From positions 124,001-188,000 of the forward strand of contig JAUHVR010000004.1 of NCBI GenBank assembly GCA_030424865.1: 64,000 bases of DNA. The letters are read 5' to 3'. This stretch comes from Alphaproteobacteria bacterium (GTDB taxonomy: Bacteria; Pseudomonadota; Alphaproteobacteria; Rhodobacterales; Rhodobacteraceae). This document shows, in pieces, positions 50,556-59,815 of the stretch. The notes under the pieces were generated by a model. That model was not told the origin of the DNA, made no database searches, and worked only from the letters and a program-made list of their open reading frames with translations. The position numbers and the translations under genes are program-made. Each line of letters starts with the position of its first letter. Within the stretch, counting starts at the first letter, position 1.

Positions 50556-51449
50556 TCACGCCAGCCAGGGAACAACCAGCAGCTCGGCGGTGCCCTTCCA
50601 CTCGTTGGTTTCACCACCAGCGCCCAGCTCGCTGTTGAGCAGCTTGCGGCCTGCGCTTTCCAAAGAAGGCGGCACCACCAGGAGATTGGGCATCAGGCCC
50701 AGCGGCCGACCGTGGTCACCCTTCATGCCGGTCAGCGCGGCCCGCGCCGTGGCATAGGTGGTGGCGTTCAGGGTCTGTTTCGATCCCCAGGCAAACTGCC
50801 AGAAGCCGAAACCCACGTTCATCCGGGCATCTGCGCCGTAGACGAATTCCTTGTTGTTGAAGACATTGTCGTCATCGACCTTGTCTTTCGACACAAACTG
50901 GAAATCCTTGCGCTTCTGCAGGATGAGCGGTTTGAGCGCGCGATTGGTGTCGAAGAGGAACCAGGGCGTGCCGGACCCGCCATCAGTGTTGGCGATGGTG
51001 GTGTCATTGCCGTCTGCATCTTTGACCGGATGGTCGGTATCGAAGAAGTTCTGACCGTCGTAGCACTCGGTTGTGAACCCGGCCTTGAGCAGGTCAAAGA
51101 CCAGCGTGTCGGGATGTGCGCCAGTGGCGCGACCAAACTCGGTGAACATCGGCCCGTAGATCCCGAGATTGTCGGTTTCGATATCGTCCCGATCGACCCC
51201 GATCGTCAGTTCGTAGGGCTTTTCCTTGATGGCGTAATCGTGCTGCTCGAGGTTCTGAACGGCACGGGCACCGACCCATTCGCGGACGTTGGGGATCTTG
51301 CCCAACCAGCCGTACTTCTGCTCTTTCTGTGAAGAGCGCACCTCGGTGGCCACACGGCCCCATTGGGTTGTCGCCTGGTCCAGCCCGTTTTGGAAGGTGG
51401 CGGCGAAGCCGACGCGCAGCGCGGCAAGATTTGCGGCATTTACCAGCAT
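50556..51449 (-). CDS. major capsid protein (Mu gpT-like)
   Basis: 297 residues, MLVNAANLAALRVGFAATFQNGL. The gpT family features are clear: GKIPNVREWVGARAVQNLEQHDYAIKEKPYELTIGVDRDDIETDNLGIY and, later, LLVVPPSLESAGRKLL. It forms the capsid shell. It lies 13 bases after the decoration-type gene and 7 bases before the gp35-like gene. Confidence 0.93.
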   Translation of the reverse strand: MLVNAANLAALRVGFAATFQNGLDQATTQWGRVATEVRSSQKEQKYGWLGKIPNVREWVGARAVQNLEQHDYAIKEKPYELTIGVDRDDIETDNLGIYGPMFTEFGRATGAHPDTLVFDLLKAGFTTECYDGQNFFDTDHPVKDADGNDTTIANTDGGSGTPWFLFDTNRALKPLILQKRKDFQFVSKDKVDDDNVFNNKEFVYGADARMNVGFGFWQFAWGSKQTLNATTYATARAALTGMKGDHGRPLGLMPNLLVVPPSLESAGRKLLNSELGAGGETNEWKGTAELLVVPWLA

Positions 51450-51462
51450 TTCAGGTCTCCGA

Positions 51463-51894
51463 TCAGGATGCGTTGGTCAGGGCTTCGTCCAGGCGGACCC
51501 AGACGCCATTGGCGTCCACGTCATCCACGATGCCCGCCGGTGAACGGGTGGACGTCCCATCGGTTTTGGCGACGGTCTGATCGTCGACCACATAGGCAAG
51601 GCTGCCGATGTCAGCGAATGTGACCTCGTCGGCGGCGGCAGAGTTCGCAAAGCGATAGATGCCGGGCCGGTACCCGCAGGTGACTGCACCATCTGCGCCT
51701 GCGGAGTTGTCGACCTGCTCTTCAGCCCGGCCGACACCAACCAGGCCGGTCGCCGTCTGCCCCTCGACCAGGTAACCGGTGGCATTGCGCATCACCAGGG
51801 CACCGGCAAAGATCGTGGTGGTGGCCGCAACCTGCCCCTGGCGATCTTCACCAGACGCACGCGGCGTGTTGCGATCCTTCGTCAAAGCGGCCAT
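51463..51894 (-). CDS. putative head decoration protein
   Basis: 143 residues between protease/scaffold and major capsid gene. The sequence is Gly/Ala-rich and beta-strand-like (TTIFAGALVMRNATGYLVEGQT; GIVDDVDANGVWVRLDEAL) and fits small capsid-decoration proteins, which are usual at this place. Its ATG overlaps the protease stop by one base (TGATG). Confidence 0.65.
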   Translation of the reverse strand: MAALTKDRNTPRASGEDRQGQVAATTTIFAGALVMRNATGYLVEGQTATGLVGVGRAEEQVDNSAGADGAVTCGYRPGIYRFANSAAADEVTFADIGSLAYVVDDQTVAKTDGTSTRSPAGIVDDVDANGVWVRLDEALTNAS

Positions 51895-52961
51895 CAGCGC
51901 GCCTCCCGTGCTTCGGCGTCAGCCTTGAGCTGCGCCAGGTATGTGTCGTGTGCGAGCCCCATGGCGTCGGCCACCTGTTTTTGCTCGGCGCTCAGCGCGG
52001 CAAAGCGCTCGCCCGGTGGCAGGTCTGTCGCGTGGCTCTCGCCCAGCGTCGGCAGGCCGGAAACCATTTCCTGGGCGCGGGCCGGGTTTTCCATGTGCAG
52101 CTTGACGTAGGTCTCGCGCGTCGCGGCGTTGATGCCGACACGCTTTTCCGCCATCGCCTTGTCGACGAACTCTTCCGCCGCGCGGCGAGTGCCCGCCTCT
52201 TCCAGCGAGGTCACCTTGGCCTGAAGCGCGGCGATCTGCTCGGCACCGCCATCCGAACTGGCCTTCAGCGAGGTGGCCACGGCCAGCATTTCGGTCGCGC
52301 TGGCATCCTCGGAAAGGCCGAGCGCCTTGCGCACATTGCCCATCTCGGCTGTCAGAGCCGCTTGCTCTTCCGAGGGCGTGTCGTCATTCAGCCTGGCGCT
52401 CAGCGCTTCGAAAACGGCCTCCTCATCGGCATCCGCTTTCAGGCCGAGCGCCTCGGCCACTTTCTGCAGGAAGTTCATCCCGGTCCCCATTTTGCTGGAA
52501 TTGAGCGCGACAAGCTCGCGCAGAGCTGGATCATTGGTCAAAGCGACGTTCTTGATCCGCAGAACCTCACCCTCGTCCGTGAAAGAAAAGACCGGGGAGA
52601 TCCCCCAATAGGCCTTGTCCTCCATCAGCTTCCGCCCGGCAGCGGTCCATTCAACCCGCCCCCAGATCCCGTCCTCGCGCGCATCCATTTCAACCACGTA
52701 GCCGCGCGCCGGGGCCGGAAGCCCCTCTTTGGCGGCCGTCTCGGTCGAATGGTTTTCGTCGATGTGGATCTTGCGCGACAGCCCGTAACTGGCCGCAATG
52801 ACAGCGCCCGCGTTTGCAATCCGCCACGGCCCCCGGCCGTCATAGGCCTTGACCGTCCCGGCCGGGAAGATCTGGATCCACTCCGGCACCGAGGCATCCC
52901 CAGACACCTCGGGCAAAAGCAGCGGCGCAGCAAGCGTGGCGATGTTGGCATCATGCGTCAT
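51894..52961 (-). CDS. prohead protease with in-frame scaffold (Mu gpI/gpZ-like)
   Basis: 355 residues from MTHDANIATLAAPLLLPEV at 52961; an upstream TTG is less likely. The first 160 residues match Mu-type I proteases (IQIFPAGTVKAYDGRGPWRIANAG; KIHIDENHSTE; WTAAGRKLMEDKAYWGISPVF; VALTNDPALREL). The rest is helical (LSARLNDDTPSEEQAALTAEMG; AALQAKVTSLEE), as expected for a scaffold. An internal ATG at 52478 (MNFLQKVAEALGL) with GGGG ahead could start a separate 194-residue scaffold, as in Mu. Confidence 0.85.
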   Translation of the reverse strand: MTHDANIATLAAPLLLPEVSGDASVPEWIQIFPAGTVKAYDGRGPWRIANAGAVIAASYGLSRKIHIDENHSTETAAKEGLPAPARGYVVEMDAREDGIWGRVEWTAAGRKLMEDKAYWGISPVFSFTDEGEVLRIKNVALTNDPALRELVALNSSKMGTGMNFLQKVAEALGLKADADEEAVFEALSARLNDDTPSEEQAALTAEMGNVRKALGLSEDASATEMLAVATSLKASSDGGAEQIAALQAKVTSLEEAGTRRAAEEFVDKAMAEKRVGINAATRETYVKLHMENPARAQEMVSGLPTLGESHATDLPPGERFAALSAEQKQVADAMGLAHDTYLAQLKADAEAREAR

Positions 52962-52993
52962 GAATACCAAACTGCCAGCCAAGGCGGTCTGGT

Positions 52994-53013
52994 TTCATGT
53001 CTAACGATTTGCC
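52994..53013 (-). promoter_or_regulatory. late promoter/activator box ahead of the protease gene (PI-like)
   Basis: Minus strand GGCAAATCGTTAGACATGAA, 33 bases ahead of the protease start. It is 19 of 20 identical to the box at 63477-63496. The gap between gpG and gpI genes here is the place where Mu has promoter PI. Confidence 0.65.
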
Positions 53014-53019
53014 GACAGA

Positions 53020-53526
53020 TCAGTCGTCGAGCAGGCCGGTCATGTACTCTTCGATGATCGCAAGAAGCCCGAGTTCGTCCTCTGGGCCGATGCCCAGGAA
53101 GGGACGCGGCGGGATTGTGCCCCAGGGGATCGGGGACCCCCGCGACGTGGTTCCGAATTGCCCTTTTGATGCGCCCAGCTGCATCACAGCCGCGTAGATC
53201 ATGTTCGACCCCCAGCTCAGACCGGTGGCATCCGCCTCGTATGCAATGGTGGTTGAAAGCGCCTTTGAAGGGCCGATCAAGGGCCTTGCAGGAACCGGGC
53301 CATTCAAGCCTTTTGCCTCTCTCCTTCGGTAGGCCTCCATCGTCGCCATGGATTTTGGTGCCCAGGGCGTTCCGTCCGGCGAGGTACCCTCGCGGAAGTT
53401 CCGCTCGGTGCTTTCCAACATGAACTCGCCCATGTCCTGGTTGAGCGCAGTCAGATCACCGAGGGCCTCGGCGGCACGTTGCAGGCTGGTGGTGATCGTG
53501 TCGACCTTGAGTTCCTGACGGATCAT
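53020..53526 (-). CDS. virion morphogenesis protein (Mu gpG-like)
   Basis: 168 residues from MIRQELKVDTITTSLQ at 53526, 13 bases after the gpF-like gene. The family pattern is visible: N-terminal helix, NFREGTSPDGTPWAPKSMATMEAYRRREAKG and the PPRPFLGIGPEDE motif near the end. Such proteins complete the neck or tail joining in Mu-like and other phages. Confidence 0.88.
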   Translation of the reverse strand: MIRQELKVDTITTSLQRAAEALGDLTALNQDMGEFMLESTERNFREGTSPDGTPWAPKSMATMEAYRRREAKGLNGPVPARPLIGPSKALSTTIAYEADATGLSWGSNMIYAAVMQLGASKGQFGTTSRGSPIPWGTIPPRPFLGIGPEDELGLLAIIEEYMTGLLDD

Positions 53527-53539
53527 GATCAGCGGTCTC

Positions 53540-54688
53540 CTAGTCGCGATGCGCGCGCAGATCTGCGATCGCGCGATCCCGAACCGCCGGATCCGCCGAA
53601 ACGCGCTGCAGGCCGGTGACAAGCAGATCCTCGCCGCGTCGAACCGCCCGCATCAGCCAGACATGATCGCGATCGCCAGGGGGTTGCCAGACGAAGATCA
53701 GCGCGCGGCGCTGCGCAATCACCCGGTCGGCATTGCTCACCACATCCTGCGCCCGCAGATAATCGAGCGCGTCCAGCTCCGGATGGCGACGCAGTTGCTG
53801 ACGGGCGACGTCACCTGTCATGTTGGCAACCATCTTGGTGGACCCGATGCGCGCGGCCTGGTCCTGCGAGATCCGGAGAAGCGGCCAGGCCCCCACGGGA
53901 TTGGCCAGCCAGGCACCAAAGAGCTCGGCGCTCAGCCAGCTCCGGATCAGATCGATCGACGGCTGCTCGGGCAGTTTTTCGAGCTTCGGAGCCAATACGG
54001 CAACATCCGACGCCACACTGGCACCTGGCGCATAGCCCCAGCCTTTGCCGATCCCACTTGGCTCGCCTGTCTTGGGATCAAGATCGCGCCAGTTGTCGGG
54101 CAGCGTGACGGAGGGATCCCCGCCCAACCGTTTGGCCCCCGCCAGCGTCCGCGCCCCGCGCACGTAGCAGCTGCAGCCCCAGCCATTCGGCGGATAATGC
54201 GTGGACCAGAAGGGGTGATCCGCCTCAAGGATCAACCCGTCCCAGGCCAGGTGATGCAGGCGCGGGTTTTCCGAGCCGCCGTGCCGGTAGACCCAATACT
54301 TGAACCCCGCCTTCTTCAGCTGCGCCCAGCGGCCCGCCTGGTAGCTTGTCCGCATGTTCGTCTGGTAGATGACCCGCGTGCGCCAGGCGCGGCCCTGCGG
54401 CGTGTCCTCGCCCGTCCAGCCGTGCCAGCCATGTTTCTCGACCGCCTCCCTGAAATCTCGCCGGAACACCTCAAGCGAGGTGCCCTCGGCAATGGCCTTG
54501 TCGACAGCTCGCGCCAGGTCGGCCAGAAGATCCGCCTTCGTGGCCCCCGCCACCATGAACGCACGGTCGTGCTGGGATTTCCAAAGATCATTCCAGCGCG
54601 CCGTCGGAACCAGGTCGCCAAGCCGCAGCCGAAACGCCGCGACCTGCTCGGCGAAAGGCCTGCGAAACACCGCCTGCAGCTCAGACAT
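53540..54688 (-). CDS. head morphogenesis protein (Mu gpF / SPP1 gp7-like)
   Basis: 382 residues. The start at 54688 (MSELQAVFRRPFAEQVAAF) overlaps the portal gene by 8 bases. Seen: RVIYQTNMRTSYQAGRWAQLKK, HHLAWDGLILEADHPFWSTHYPPNGWGCSCYV, the typical minor head protein core with its Cys pair. The C-terminal third (ALDYLRAQDVVSNADRVIAQRRALIFVW) has a barnase/phage-nuclease-like look, not confirmed. It is a few copies per procapsid near the portal. Confidence 0.9.
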   Translation of the reverse strand: MSELQAVFRRPFAEQVAAFRLRLGDLVPTARWNDLWKSQHDRAFMVAGATKADLLADLARAVDKAIAEGTSLEVFRRDFREAVEKHGWHGWTGEDTPQGRAWRTRVIYQTNMRTSYQAGRWAQLKKAGFKYWVYRHGGSENPRLHHLAWDGLILEADHPFWSTHYPPNGWGCSCYVRGARTLAGAKRLGGDPSVTLPDNWRDLDPKTGEPSGIGKGWGYAPGASVASDVAVLAPKLEKLPEQPSIDLIRSWLSAELFGAWLANPVGAWPLLRISQDQAARIGSTKMVANMTGDVARQQLRRHPELDALDYLRAQDVVSNADRVIAQRRALIFVWQPPGDRDHVWLMRAVRRGEDLLVTGLQRVSADPAVRDRAIADLRAHRD

Positions 54689-56318
54689 TGGCATCCTCTG
54701 CAACCGCCGCGATGCCGCCCAGGTGCCAGGCCGCAAAGGCCTCTCCCAACGCCGCCGAAAGCTGCGCACTGTCCACGTCTGGGAACCCCGCCAGCACCAA
54801 TTCGCGCAGCTCGTCGAGGTCCTCGGCCTGGTCCATCATCAGCCCGATCTGATCCAACATGCCCCGAATGACCGGATCAGCCCCAACGGCCAGCACATCA
54901 GCCGCATCCTCGGGAGGCCCAGAATTGCCCGCTGAGCGGCTTTGGCCGCTTTCGGCGGCAAGGGCCGCGCTTTCCGGCTTGAGGCCCTTTAATGGGTGTT
55001 TAACGGCGCGCTCAGGGCCGGTTTCGCCCTCATCCCTGCCCGGAACTCCGCCCTGCGCCGGGATTTTGCCCGAGGGGCGCAGGATTTTGGCCTCCTTTCC
55101 CGGCTGGCGCAGGTTGAATTTCGCATAGATGTCGTCGACGTCTACTTCCAACCCGCGATCGATGAACGGCGTCACCGCGTTTGCGAAATGCGCCAGGTCT
55201 TCTGCTTCCGGCCGCTCGATCTTGATGCGAGGGTACTTGAGACGCGGGCCATGGTTGAGCTGCACGAAAGGAACGGCCAGGTCACGGGTCAGCACCGCGC
55301 CAAGCGCGTTTGCATCAGCGCGCTCGATGTCCTCCTGGACCTGGCGGTGTTCCTTACCCGAACCTAGCCCGCCGGTCTCGGCGTCCGTGGTCGCCGTCTG
55401 CCCCAGCACCGCCTTCGAGACCTGTTTGTCGTACCAGTCGCCGCGCTTTTCGTAGAGATCCGTCGACGAGCCGACGTTCTTGGCCTCAATGAACTCGATC
55501 ATCATGCTTTCGGGAATGATCGCAGCACAGTCACCTGCGATGTTGGCCACCGCACGCATCAAGGTGGCGCGGTCCTTTTCGCTGGCAGAGGGATCAAACT
55601 TGCCGACACGCAGCGGCTGGCCATAGGTCTGCGAAAAGATCGTCCAGTCGCGCTCGGTGTACTTCTTGAAAAGGTAGGGCCACATCACAACCCGCGCCAG
55701 ACCCGCCCGCGTCGGGATCCCGCTCTTGGCCCGGATGTTGGCCTGGATGAACTTGCCGCCAGTCAGGGGGACCTCCTGGCCGGTTTCGTTCAGAAGCATT
55801 GGTGTCGTCAGGTTCACCCTTTCGAAGGTAAACCAGCGGGGATCGCGCCATTCGAGCCGGTCCGGCCGCCATTGGCCGAGCGACGTGTCCCAGATGATTT
55901 CCGTGAAGCTGTACCCCTTGCCGATGGCGTCGAGGATATGGAAGAGCTCGTCCTGTAGCTCGCCCCGATTGAGCCAACTGCGCAGATCTTCGGCCAAGCG
56001 GACATCGATCGGATCATCGCTGGCATCTTCCACGGTGATCTCGAGCTGCGACACCGACCGCTTCCGTGTGGCCAGGACCCCGCTGTAGTGCGGATCCCGC
56101 TCTTCAATGGTCTCGGCCAGTTCCAGGAAGCGCGTCGGGTCACCAGCGTCCGCCTCCCGGAGGATCTGGCCCAGGCGTCTTGGATCCAGCCCATCGCCCG
56201 GATAGCCGCCAAGGGGAGAGCGAACGCCGCCGATCGTGGGCGCGGCGATTTCTCGTGTCAACTCCGCTTTGCGGTATGGGCGCCCCAAATGATCGAGCAA
56301 CTGTGGTGTGCGTGCCAT
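54681..56318 (-). CDS. portal protein (DUF935, Mu gp29-like)
   Basis: 545 residues. The DUF935 family signature is clear: DPRRLGQILREADAGDPTRFLELAETIEERDPHYSGVLATRKRSV, then IGKGYSFTEIIWD, WRDPRWFTF, and RAGLARVVMWPYLFKKYTERDWTIFSQTYG. It forms the dodecameric DNA entry ring. The end (DAEDLDELRELVLAGFPDVDSAQLSAALGEAFAAWHLGG region) is helical. Confidence 0.93.
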   Translation of the reverse strand: MARTPQLLDHLGRPYRKAELTREIAAPTIGGVRSPLGGYPGDGLDPRRLGQILREADAGDPTRFLELAETIEERDPHYSGVLATRKRSVSQLEITVEDASDDPIDVRLAEDLRSWLNRGELQDELFHILDAIGKGYSFTEIIWDTSLGQWRPDRLEWRDPRWFTFERVNLTTPMLLNETGQEVPLTGGKFIQANIRAKSGIPTRAGLARVVMWPYLFKKYTERDWTIFSQTYGQPLRVGKFDPSASEKDRATLMRAVANIAGDCAAIIPESMMIEFIEAKNVGSSTDLYEKRGDWYDKQVSKAVLGQTATTDAETGGLGSGKEHRQVQEDIERADANALGAVLTRDLAVPFVQLNHGPRLKYPRIKIERPEAEDLAHFANAVTPFIDRGLEVDVDDIYAKFNLRQPGKEAKILRPSGKIPAQGGVPGRDEGETGPERAVKHPLKGLKPESAALAAESGQSRSAGNSGPPEDAADVLAVGADPVIRGMLDQIGLMMDQAEDLDELRELVLAGFPDVDSAQLSAALGEAFAAWHLGGIAAVAEDANV

Positions 56319-56345
56319 GAGGTTTCCCCCTCGTTGTGGACTGCG

Positions 56346-57326
56346 TCAGGGCGCATTGATATTGAAATTGGCGATCAACAACTCGGCTGCAGCAACACTG
56401 CCAGCCTTGGCGACCGTGTAGTTGGTCCTGACGGGCTGCAGCCTGGCCCAGGCAAAAAGCGCGCGGATCTCCGGCACATCATTGATCGAGAGCAGGAACC
56501 TGCCCTTCATCCCGCGCAGTTGATCGGACATCTCGGCAAAACGCTCGCGACTGAACTGGTCGCGACCATAGTCGCCCTCGTTGCCCCAATAGGGCGGATC
56601 TAGGTAGAAAAGCGCCCCCGGCCGATCGATGCGATCAATGAAGGCTCCGAAGTCGAGACACGTCACTGTGACACCGGACAGGCGTGTGTGCAGCGCCTCA
56701 AGATCCGGCTCCAGCGTGGTCAGGTTGAACCGCGCTGGCCGATCCGACCAGATGCCGAAGTTGCGACCCGACACCTTGCCGCCAAATGCGCATTTCTGCA
56801 GATAGAGGAACCGCGCTGCGCGCTGCATGTCTGTCAGGGTGTCCGGATCGACCTCGACCAGGCGGTTGAAATTCGCCTGCGTCGTGATCTGGAACCGCAA
56901 CATGTCGAGGAACGCGACGTAGTGTTCCTGAAGCACGCGAAACAGCGTGTAGACCTCGCGATGCTTGTCATTGATGAACTCGGCCTTTGCCGGTGTGCGA
57001 CGGCGCAGGAAGATGCCGCCCATGCCCACGAAGGGCTCGGCATAGGTGGTGTGATCCACCTGGTCGATGATGGCGCAGATCCGTTTTGCCAGATTGCGCT
57101 TGCCGCCAAGCCAAGGCGCAATTGGCCGCACGGCGGCCGAAGGAGTGTCCTGTGTCATTTCAGGGTGTCTTTCAGGATGCGCCCCATGCCAACATGTCAA
57201 GTGGGGCGACCGTGATTCTACTTTGGCGGTCGGCGGGGTGTGTTCAAAGCTTCCCCGTGTTGCGAGCTGCTCCAACAGCTCGTGACCCCCATCCAGCGGG
57301 GTCGGTATCGCAGTGGTGGTGGTCAC
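56346..57326 (-). CDS. phage DNA adenine N6-methyltransferase (Dam/D12 type)
   Basis: 326 residues if started at 57326, where ATG overlaps the stop of the preceding gene; a later start (MTQDTPSAAVRP, residue 57) would leave the enzyme intact. Seen: RPIAPWLGGKRNLAKRI, TYAEPFVGMGGIFLRR (SAM site) and the catalytic FYLDPPYWGNEGDYG near 242. It probably methylates GATC-like sites, protecting phage DNA from restriction or tuning packaging. Its place between terminase and portal genes is unusual. Confidence 0.9.
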   Translation of the reverse strand: MTTTTAIPTPLDGGHELLEQLATRGSFEHTPPTAKVESRSPHLTCWHGAHPERHPEMTQDTPSAAVRPIAPWLGGKRNLAKRICAIIDQVDHTTYAEPFVGMGGIFLRRRTPAKAEFINDKHREVYTLFRVLQEHYVAFLDMLRFQITTQANFNRLVEVDPDTLTDMQRAARFLYLQKCAFGGKVSGRNFGIWSDRPARFNLTTLEPDLEALHTRLSGVTVTCLDFGAFIDRIDRPGALFYLDPPYWGNEGDYGRDQFSRERFAEMSDQLRGMKGRFLLSINDVPEIRALFAWARLQPVRTNYTVAKAGSVAAAELLIANFNINAP

Positions 57327-57736
57327 CGGCCCCGCTCCTCAAGAGCATCGCAGATCCAGCCATGCACCTCGGCCGGGCTGACCTCATCGTGAGAATTGAA
57401 CCACTCATAAAAGCCTGCGATCCCGTGGGTGCAGTCAAAGAGATCCCGCTCGCGCAGCCAGATCGCGAAATCGGCAAGGCGGTGTCGCTCGGTCGGGCCA
57501 CGGCCATCATGCACGCCGAGGGTGTAGGCATTCCAATACCAGTTCCCGAAACACTCAATCGACGCCACAATCGGCCAAACCTTGCCCGCCAGCCGGATTG
57601 CCGTCCCGTCCTCGATCTCCACAAATCGGGGCGGCCGGTACCAGACACGCGGCTCCAACTCAATGATCCCGATTTGTAAGCGTTCCGCCCGATAGGCAAA
57701 AACACCACCCTCGCCGTTGCAGCAAACCTCGAGCAT
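57323..57736 (-). CDS. unknown phage protein before the methyltransferase
   Basis: 137 residues from MLEVCCNGEGGVFAYRAERL at 57736, overlapping the terminase stop by one base and the methyltransferase start by four. Rich in Trp and Cys (CFGNWYWNAYTLGVH; CTHGIAGFYEWFNSHDEVS). I recognise no family. Coupled expression with terminase and methyltransferase suggests a DNA-linked role, but this is a guess from place only. Confidence 0.7.
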   Translation of the reverse strand: MLEVCCNGEGGVFAYRAERLQIGIIELEPRVWYRPPRFVEIEDGTAIRLAGKVWPIVASIECFGNWYWNAYTLGVHDGRGPTERHRLADFAIWLRERDLFDCTHGIAGFYEWFNSHDEVSPAEVHGWICDALEERGR

Positions 57737-59382
57737 CAGATCAGCCCTCCGAAGCGGTGCGTTCCAATGGGCGGTTCCCACCAGTCGCGCTGATCCTCGG
57801 CCTCGTCGGCCATGTCGCCATCAAGCCCGCCAGGCGTGACCTTGACCGGCTCATAGTCGTATTCGCGGTACTCAGACCGGCTCGCAAAATACGCCAGGGC
57901 ACCGCCCACCGCGCTGTCACCATGGCGATCGAGGCCATCGCTGCCTTTGAACCGGAAGTCGCGCGGCACGCGGATCAAACCGTCGACCAATTGCAGCGCC
58001 TGGTGGTCGCGCAGAACGTCCTCATGTTTGGGCAGCTCGATCGACTTGTCGGTGAAGGCGTCGATGTAGGGCGGCATCTCGGTCTCGTACCAGCTGCGGC
58101 TGAACGAGACTTCGATGATCCGGCTGCCATAGCGCTGTGCCGCCACCTCGGCGAGGTAGGCCCCGTTGCCGGTTTTGTCGACTGCGCCTTTGACGAAACG
58201 GGGAAGATTGTCGCCGATGTAGAAGAACACCTGACGCTGCTGGTCAAAGGGCACGTTGCGCATTTCGACGATGAAGGGGCAGCGCCGGACCAGGTCCTCT
58301 CCGATCTCCAGCACCACGATGTCTGTGGCGTCACCGTTGCGCGCAAAGTCCTCGCCCAGGACGTGCATCCGGTCTTCGTTCAGACCCTTCAACACCGGTT
58401 TGAGGCGGGTTTCACACCACTCTTCAACGTCCCTTTGACGCACCTCGGGGGGCGCATTTTTGAAGGCGTCATCCTTGACCAGGCGGAGGAAAGGCAGGCC
58501 TTGCTTCATGCAGTTTTCGATCTGCACTCGGGTCAGGGCCGCGCCCTGCATTTCGGTCGGGATCGCGTCCAGCTCCTGGGCCATTGCCCCGGTGCGCGCG
58601 CCATAGGAGCTGCGGATCGTCGCCTCCCAGGCGTCCTGCGCCTCTTGCGACCAAGTCTCGCCCTTCATCAGGCAAACGCGCTTGAAGAGGCCGTTTCGCA
58701 CCGCGTCGTGGAAGGTGTATTTGTGGACCGTGTAGCCGTTCTTGCCTGCACGCGCCTCGCGGATCAGCTCGTTGAACGGGTTGAGCTGGCCGTTGTGGGT
58801 CGAGATGATCCGCACCTTGCCGCCCCAGATCAGCATGGCGTTCACCGCATCGATCACCTCGCGCACGTCCTTGTGGAACGCCGCTTCGTCGATCACCACC
58901 GTGCCCTGCAGACCCCGGATGTTGGCGGGGTTGGAACTCAACGCCTCGACGCGGTAGCCGCTGGCAAAACGCACCCGATAGGCCGAAATGTGCTTCGTCG
59001 TGCCGTCCGGCTGCTTGTCCTCGAACAGGAATTCTTCGATCTGGCCCAGCTCACCGGCAATCGTCTTGGCAAAATGCGCGACGTAGCCGATCGCCTCGCG
59101 ACCCTTGTCCTTGGTGTCGCCGATGTAAAAGCAGTTCATGCCCCCGGCCTTGCCCTGGGCGGCCGAAATCAGCGTGCAGCCCAGCATCTCGGCAAAGGTG
59201 ATGCCCGTCCGGCGACCTTTTTCGCAGATCTTGAGATCACTTGTGTCCTCAAGCCAGGTCTTCTGGTGATCCATCAGGATCCCGTCGGCCAGCGGGTCAA
59301 GGTCCGCCGGGATCTCAGCGCCGGTCGGCAGCGCTGCGGGCAGGTCGTTAGGATCGCGGGAGAGGACGGGGGTCTGGGTCAT
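57736..59382 (-). CDS. terminase large subunit (Mu gp28-like)
   Basis: 548 residues from MTQTPVLSRDPNDLP at 59382 (ATGA overlap). It packs DNA and makes the headful cut. The ATPase part has CEKGRRTGITFAEML (Walker A-like) and GLQGTVVIDEAAFHKDVREV (Walker B with catalytic acids), then RIISTHNGQLNPFNELI (coupling motif). The nuclease part has GEDFARNGDATDIVVLEIG and DGLDRHGDSAVGGALAYFAS with the expected aspartates. Confidence 0.93.
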   Translation of the reverse strand: MTQTPVLSRDPNDLPAALPTGAEIPADLDPLADGILMDHQKTWLEDTSDLKICEKGRRTGITFAEMLGCTLISAAQGKAGGMNCFYIGDTKDKGREAIGYVAHFAKTIAGELGQIEEFLFEDKQPDGTTKHISAYRVRFASGYRVEALSSNPANIRGLQGTVVIDEAAFHKDVREVIDAVNAMLIWGGKVRIISTHNGQLNPFNELIREARAGKNGYTVHKYTFHDAVRNGLFKRVCLMKGETWSQEAQDAWEATIRSSYGARTGAMAQELDAIPTEMQGAALTRVQIENCMKQGLPFLRLVKDDAFKNAPPEVRQRDVEEWCETRLKPVLKGLNEDRMHVLGEDFARNGDATDIVVLEIGEDLVRRCPFIVEMRNVPFDQQRQVFFYIGDNLPRFVKGAVDKTGNGAYLAEVAAQRYGSRIIEVSFSRSWYETEMPPYIDAFTDKSIELPKHEDVLRDHQALQLVDGLIRVPRDFRFKGSDGLDRHGDSAVGGALAYFASRSEYREYDYEPVKVTPGGLDGDMADEAEDQRDWWEPPIGTHRFGGLI

Positions 59383-59651
59383 CCGCGCGTCCTCTCTGCC
59401 CGAAGACGTTCCAAGGTCAATCGCGCCCTTTGGAAATCTGGAAACCCCTGCCACGGGTACTTCGAGCCCTCCAGCTTCAAGAGCCGTCTGTGAATTCCAG
59501 CATAGGTCCGGCCGTCAACGGAGCCACCTTCGACAAAACGAAAAATGACCTGGGCGGCAACCGTGCAGGTGCTTGCAATGACCTTGTCGCGGCCTGCCCA
59601 ATAGCGCGCGTGAGCCGCCATGTCGTTTGCTACTTGCGCAGGTGTCGCCAT
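59379..59651 (-). CDS. unknown small phage protein before terminase
   Basis: 90 residues, MATPAQVANDMAAHARYWAG, coupled by TGATG to the gene before and ATGA to terminase. Helical, basic end (ARLTLERLRAERTRG). No family recognised. Fifth member of the accessory run between the terminase genes. Confidence 0.7.
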   Translation of the reverse strand: MATPAQVANDMAAHARYWAGRDKVIASTCTVAAQVIFRFVEGGSVDGRTYAGIHRRLLKLEGSKYPWQGFPDFQRARLTLERLRAERTRG

Positions 59652-59815
59652 CAGCTTTTGCCCTTCCGGTGCTTTCGAGTAATCTGGCGCGCGCGTTTTT
59701 GCGCCTGGCGTTTCTTCCGCTTTTCGGGATCGGCGAAGGTTTCGGCGGGTTTGCGCGTTTCGCGGTCATAGCCTCGGCGCATGCCAAAAAACCGGGGAGG
59801 AAGCATGAAGAGCAT
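59651..59815 (-). CDS. very basic 54-residue phage protein
   Basis: From MLFMLPPRFFGMRRGYDRE at 59815, coupled by TGATG to the ASCH-like gene. The last half is nearly all Lys/Arg/Gln (EKRKKRQAQKRARQITRKHRKGK), suggesting nucleic-acid binding. No family recognised. Confidence 0.6.
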   Translation of the reverse strand: MLFMLPPRFFGMRRGYDRETRKPAETFADPEKRKKRQAQKRARQITRKHRKGKS

